Assembly: GCA_013396755.1 (NCBI GenBank)
Contig: VWZF01002964.1
Span: 1 to 64,000 of the forward strand
DNA: 64,000 nt
Source of the DNA: Sclerurus mexicanus
Taxonomy: Eukaryota; Chordata; Aves; Passeriformes; Furnariidae
Direction: 5' to 3'
Positions within the stretch are counted from its first letter, which is position 1. Each line of letters begins with the position of its first letter. This document shows positions 59,701-64,000 of the stretch, one piece after another. The notes beneath the pieces are model-generated. The model was given only the letters and a program-made list of their open reading frames with translations. It made no database searches and was not told the DNA's origin. Both the position numbers and the translations under genes were made by a program.

Positions 59701-62700
59701 TATATATAAACTAATACCAAGATGTGAGAAAAAAGTTGTTATATTTGTCATATTTGCATTGAGGCAAGAAAAACTCTATGTTTAATACTGATATTCAATT
59801 CTATGGCTGTTGATATAAGACAAAGCTTGCTGGGAGTATATTTTCAAAAAAATCTGGTATAATGCAAACTTGGATGAAAGGTAAGCATATGCACAGGTCT
59901 GTGGTAGTCAATGGACCTAAAAAAATTAATAAATAATCATGAAGCAAGTGATACTTTAGGGAGAGAGATTGCAGTGGCAGGTACTCCCTATCTTAGTCTA
60001 AATTTGTTCTTGCATAGTTTTGAAGAAATGGGCCAAAGCATCAGTTGCTATAAATTTGAAGGAATTACACTGGCTTGCAGGAGACTGCATCATTACATGT
60101 CAGCAGAGAATTTAGGTCTAGTGTACCCATGAGATTACAGAAACAGCCTTCTGACTCAGAATGATTCAGAAACTGCCAAAATATTTTAACTTTGTCCTGC
60201 TAGAAATAAGATCTAGTTCTACTTACCTCTAAGAATCAGGCCTACTCTATTCTAAAAAAAAGAAAAAACTGTGAGGAGTTACTTGGATCAGACTGCAATT
60301 CTTCCATGAATATGTAACCTAGACACTAAAATCATAGGTGTATCGGGTTATTTGAGTTACTGAAAGGCCTATTTCAGTTTAACAGGGACTGTTGTCATGT
60401 TTGCTTTCCCTCTTTTGCTGTTGAAATTCATAACAGGGAATAAGTCCAAGCTCAAACTCTGAAATAAGATAAATGCCATTAAAAATATGAGGTATTTTTG
60501 CCAGATATATACTTGATCCTTTTCCTTTGAAGTTGATATTATTACACAGTGAATAAAACTATCCTATTTTAATTTAGATCTTGTTTTCTAGACTATCAGA
60601 TTAAAACTTGTTAGTTAAGTAAAATAGAAATAAATTATAGACAGATTTCTTCCATTTCCAGGTAAAGCTTGCTTTTCTTTTTTTAATGTCAATTGCAGAG
60701 CTAGATGCAGCCATGAACAGTTTTTATTCTAGATGGTTACTTGTGTGAATGACTCAATAGAAAAGACTAAAGATACGCAAATCTTCTTAATCTTGTTATT
60801 CCAACTCTGACAGCTTCATCAACATCAAATTACTGCCAAAATAATGCTCACACTCCTCAAAATATGGATAGATACTCCTTTCCCAGACTAATTTAGACAG
60901 CTTATACCACCAGATACACAAAAAATATTTCCATTTTGATTACCAAAGTTTACAACATTTTTTGATTATATGCCTCACAAGCTGTTCACAAATCTGTTTC
61001 TGTATGGCTTTTGCCATACTGATTAATGAAGCAGGCTGAGCTGCCTCATAGATAGCAAAGTATTTCTACCACAGAGATAGTATCGAAGTCACTCTGGAGT
61101 ACTTAGAATCACTAGGAAAAAACCCACAGAAGTAATCCTTATTTCCAGATATTTTAGGGCCAGACTGAGAAAGGAAGATATAAAGTTTTGAAACTGTCCA
61201 TTAGCAAGATGAAAAGAAGAGAGAACTTCAAGTGCAGGTGCAGTTCCAAAGATAGCAACAGAACTGTTCAAGTGCTGAACTTAGATCTGGTTATCTTGCT
61301 GAATCCAGGCTTGAATATGGATGGGAGATCTGCCCCAGGAGAATTTTCATTAAATGAAAAACTCTACCACATTCCTTGCTGTTCATGTCTTATTACTTAT
61401 TAACTTCTAAACTGATGAAGCAGCCTCCCTCTTTTTCTGCCTACTCCTCTGTTGTTACATTGCTCCTTGTTCTGTCCACTTGAGAAGCTTCAATTTTCTC
61501 TTTTGGTTCAATAACACCTATTTTATGCATTTAAAAATATGCCACTTGAGGGCAACCTCATGGATAGCTTATGAAGAGCAGCTTGAAGAAAGAGACACAT
61601 TTGAGTTTAATTAGTGATTTAAAGCATAGTAATTAACTTTGAAAAAGTACATGTTAGCTGATCTCTAAAGGGATTATTCTTTAAAATTGCCAGTACAGTT
61701 GTTACAGTGAATCTTTTGCTATAAAGGAAGGACAGACACTTACGAGAGTTTCAGAAAACAAGTGTCAGGGCACTACAAATTGCCAGACAGTGCTATTCTC
61801 ACTATTTGCAGACAAGGAAGTGAAAACAAACTTCCCACTTGTCTAGACTCTCTTAGTATTCTTTAAAAAATTTGCCATGGGATCAGTTGAGGTTATTCTC
61901 CTTATAGGTTTATACCAAGATAATATTCTACATTTCTTGGAAAAACAGTAAGTCAAATTGGTTCAGCTCATTGGGTGCCTCTGCAAGTAATACAAATATA
62001 CTGAGTTTTGTTCTCTGGGCATCTCCAGAGAGGTGTCCATATGACTGAAAAGTAACGCTACTGAAGCACTGCTGGATACACACTTGCAGTATAGAGAGTA
62101 GAAATTGTTATTCACAATTTATGTGCAACATTTTTCAAGTTTAATAATGAGGAAGAATAAGTATAGTATTTGTGATGGTAAGAAACTGTTTGTCCGCTAC
62201 GCCCACTCCCCCTCCTCTCTGCAGAACTGGAGAGAGTGGGGGAAAAAAATACTTAAAATAACAGCTTTTTTAATTTTTGACATGTCTAACAAAAAGGAAA
62301 CATAAAGATTCCATTTTATGGTACTGCCTGCTGCTTAACTAGAGTCATAAGGTCACTCTATAACACACTTCTTTTGTGTACATCTATGTAATGATGAAAA
62401 AGGGAACACTGCCAATTCTCTAACTAGGTATTAAGATTTCTCTCCCCTTCTGCCCCACTTGTTCTCAACCATAAACCTACAGCCCAGATTTTCAATATCA
62501 CTGCTTTAAAACCTGAAAAGACTCTTGACCCTGTAAAGAGATTTTTCTCCATTATCTTGTGTGTTCTTTACCCGAACATAATATTACTCTATTCTAAGAC
62601 AGATTTCATAAAATACTGAGGACTAAAATGTCACTGTAAAATGCATAACATAATATTATTTTAATATGACAATACTTTTTTGCATATCACACTCATTTGC

Positions 62701-64000
62701 ACAGTATGCACCACTTGCACACATACTGTGTTTTTGAGATATTATCAAAATAATCATACAAGTTTTCATTTTCTTTTGTCCTCTTTACAAAATATGTTAA
62801 ATATGAAATGTAAACTAGAATGTAAAATTTTGGAAGCATTTGAAATTTGTTTATACGTTTCTTTTAGATTTTGATTATCTCATTTATTTAATATAATTAT
62901 GCTAACATTTTGACTAAATAATAGTATGAATATTCATAAATAATTCAGTATGAATGGGCATTGCATAGGTGGAGTCACAATTACAAAACCCTGCTATCTG
63001 ATGAACATATTTAACTACTTACTGCTCTCTCATAGAAAAAGACCACTGTTCTAATACCATCTCTTTTGAATTCTCTTCCCACCTATGCCTATGAAAACTA
63101 AAACTCAAGATGCAAATGACTTATTAATAAATCAGTAAAAATATCTTTTACTGTTTCATATGCAAAATCCACTCTAAAAGACCTGGATTCTTTTAGAGAA
63201 CAAAGTATCACTACACACTGTGGACAATCCAACCTACCTTATAGTTTCTGTAAACAGCCTTTTGCATCAATGAGCAAGGTGGCATTACAAATAGCAGTGC
63301 AACTCAATCCTGCCCAGATGACCTCTTTCTTCAAAGAGGTGTACTTGGACATACTATTTCATTTAATCAGTCATTTTGCAGTTACAATTTTGGATATGGC
63401 TAATAGGGTATTATCATATGAGAGACACAATAAAAATTATGTATTAATAACAGTTCCAGTCCACAAAAACAGACTTTCCAACACCTGTCTTCTATAGTGT
63501 TCTACTGTATTCTTTATATGAGAACTATGTAGACCACAAGTATGTAGCTAACCATTTCCTCGCATGAAGGTCCGGCACCCTAAATGGGATGCTAGAATTT
63601 GAATGGGGTCTTAGGGGCTAAAAAAAAAAGAAGAGGTTTTGCATCAAACTTTAGATAAATGAGACAAATTAGGAGAACCTATACACACTAGTCAGAGCCA
63701 AATGCACTTTCTTCACGAAGAAAGTAAATCTGACACCTTTCAATCATTAAGATAGCTTTGCCACAGCCTCTTAAGTACTTTCCCTGTGTGTTTTCCCACT
63801 GCTGGAGCTTTTCTTGTCCTTCCTCTTGATAAAAACCAGCTGGATGTTTTCCAAAAAACAAGCTAAAGAAAGACAACCATTTCAGCCAGAGTGGAGACAC
63901 GTTCAGGCATCAGTATGAGAGTCAGTCAGTGCATTCTACTGCATAGTACTGCACAGTAAATTAAGTCTGTTTCTAAGCTGATATGCCTACCTTATGGAAA
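56736..64000. other. Unannotated AT-rich non-coding stretch
   Basis: No gene, exon or clear transposon is recognised over 7.3 kb. Short ORFs on both strands (for example 58829-59191 minus and 63270-63497 plus) have no domains. One TA microsatellite is listed separately. Confidence 0.5.
59683..59709. repeat. (TA)n microsatellite
   Basis: 'tagatatatatgtgtatatatatatata' type TA/TG alternation. Confidence 0.85.

Noticed and set aside
1..64000. A novel multi-gene system, CRISPR array, tRNA or rRNA gene
   Set aside because: No gene cluster, regularly spaced repeats or conserved RNA-gene motifs were seen; the repeats present are CR1, LTRs, simple repeats and assembly duplicates.

Overview
This window looks like a piece of a bird nuclear genome. 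It is AT-rich, has no long open reading frame, and is scattered with many truncated CR1 LINE (non-LTR retrotransposon) fragments. Several of these keep the diagnostic avian CR1 3' end, made of short ATTCTATG-like units. There are also solo LTRs of avian endogenous retroviruses. The species cannot be fixed from the sequence. I find no host protein-coding gene, exon, tRNA, rRNA or CRISPR array, and read the window as intergenic or deep intronic sequence in a draft short-read assembly with single-N contig joins.

Layout: 1-282 CR1 3' end (+); 2053-3106 CR1 (-); 4681-5152 solo ERVL-type LTR (+); 7900-8230 unexplained GC-rich patch; 8784-10002 CR1 (-); 12385-15362 and 15364-18341 two apparently identical 2,978-bp copies separated by one N, each with a CR1 3' fragment; about 21300-21880 probable LTR (-); 27438-27672 G/T-only tract; 31306-31457 minisatellite; 35756-36352 solo LTR (-) with target-site duplication; 37030-38914 and 38930-39836 two head-to-tail CR1s (+); about 40860-42330 very old LINE remnant (-); 43095-44622 CR1 (+) carrying a 211-bp nested insertion; 47850-48296 CR1 (+); 52999-53692 and 53703-56735 two adjacent CR1s (-), the second reaching the endonuclease domain and disrupted by a contig-overlap artefact. 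From about 56740 to the end I see only non-coding DNA with microsatellites.

No genes work together here. All recognisable protein fragments are dead CR1 ORF2 pieces (endonuclease, reverse transcriptase, C-terminus) with frameshifts, stops or lost catalytic residues. The most consequential observations concern assembly: two places where sequence is repeated exactly at single-N joins. These probably inflate the locus by about 3.0 kb and 0.7 kb, and one of them seems to preserve a second haplotype with a 641-bp deletion. I did not find a previously undescribed biological system. The more interesting biological leads are the nested insertion in the CR1 at 44124-44334, the LTR with an intact target-site duplication, the ancient LINE remnant, and the unexplained GC-rich patch.
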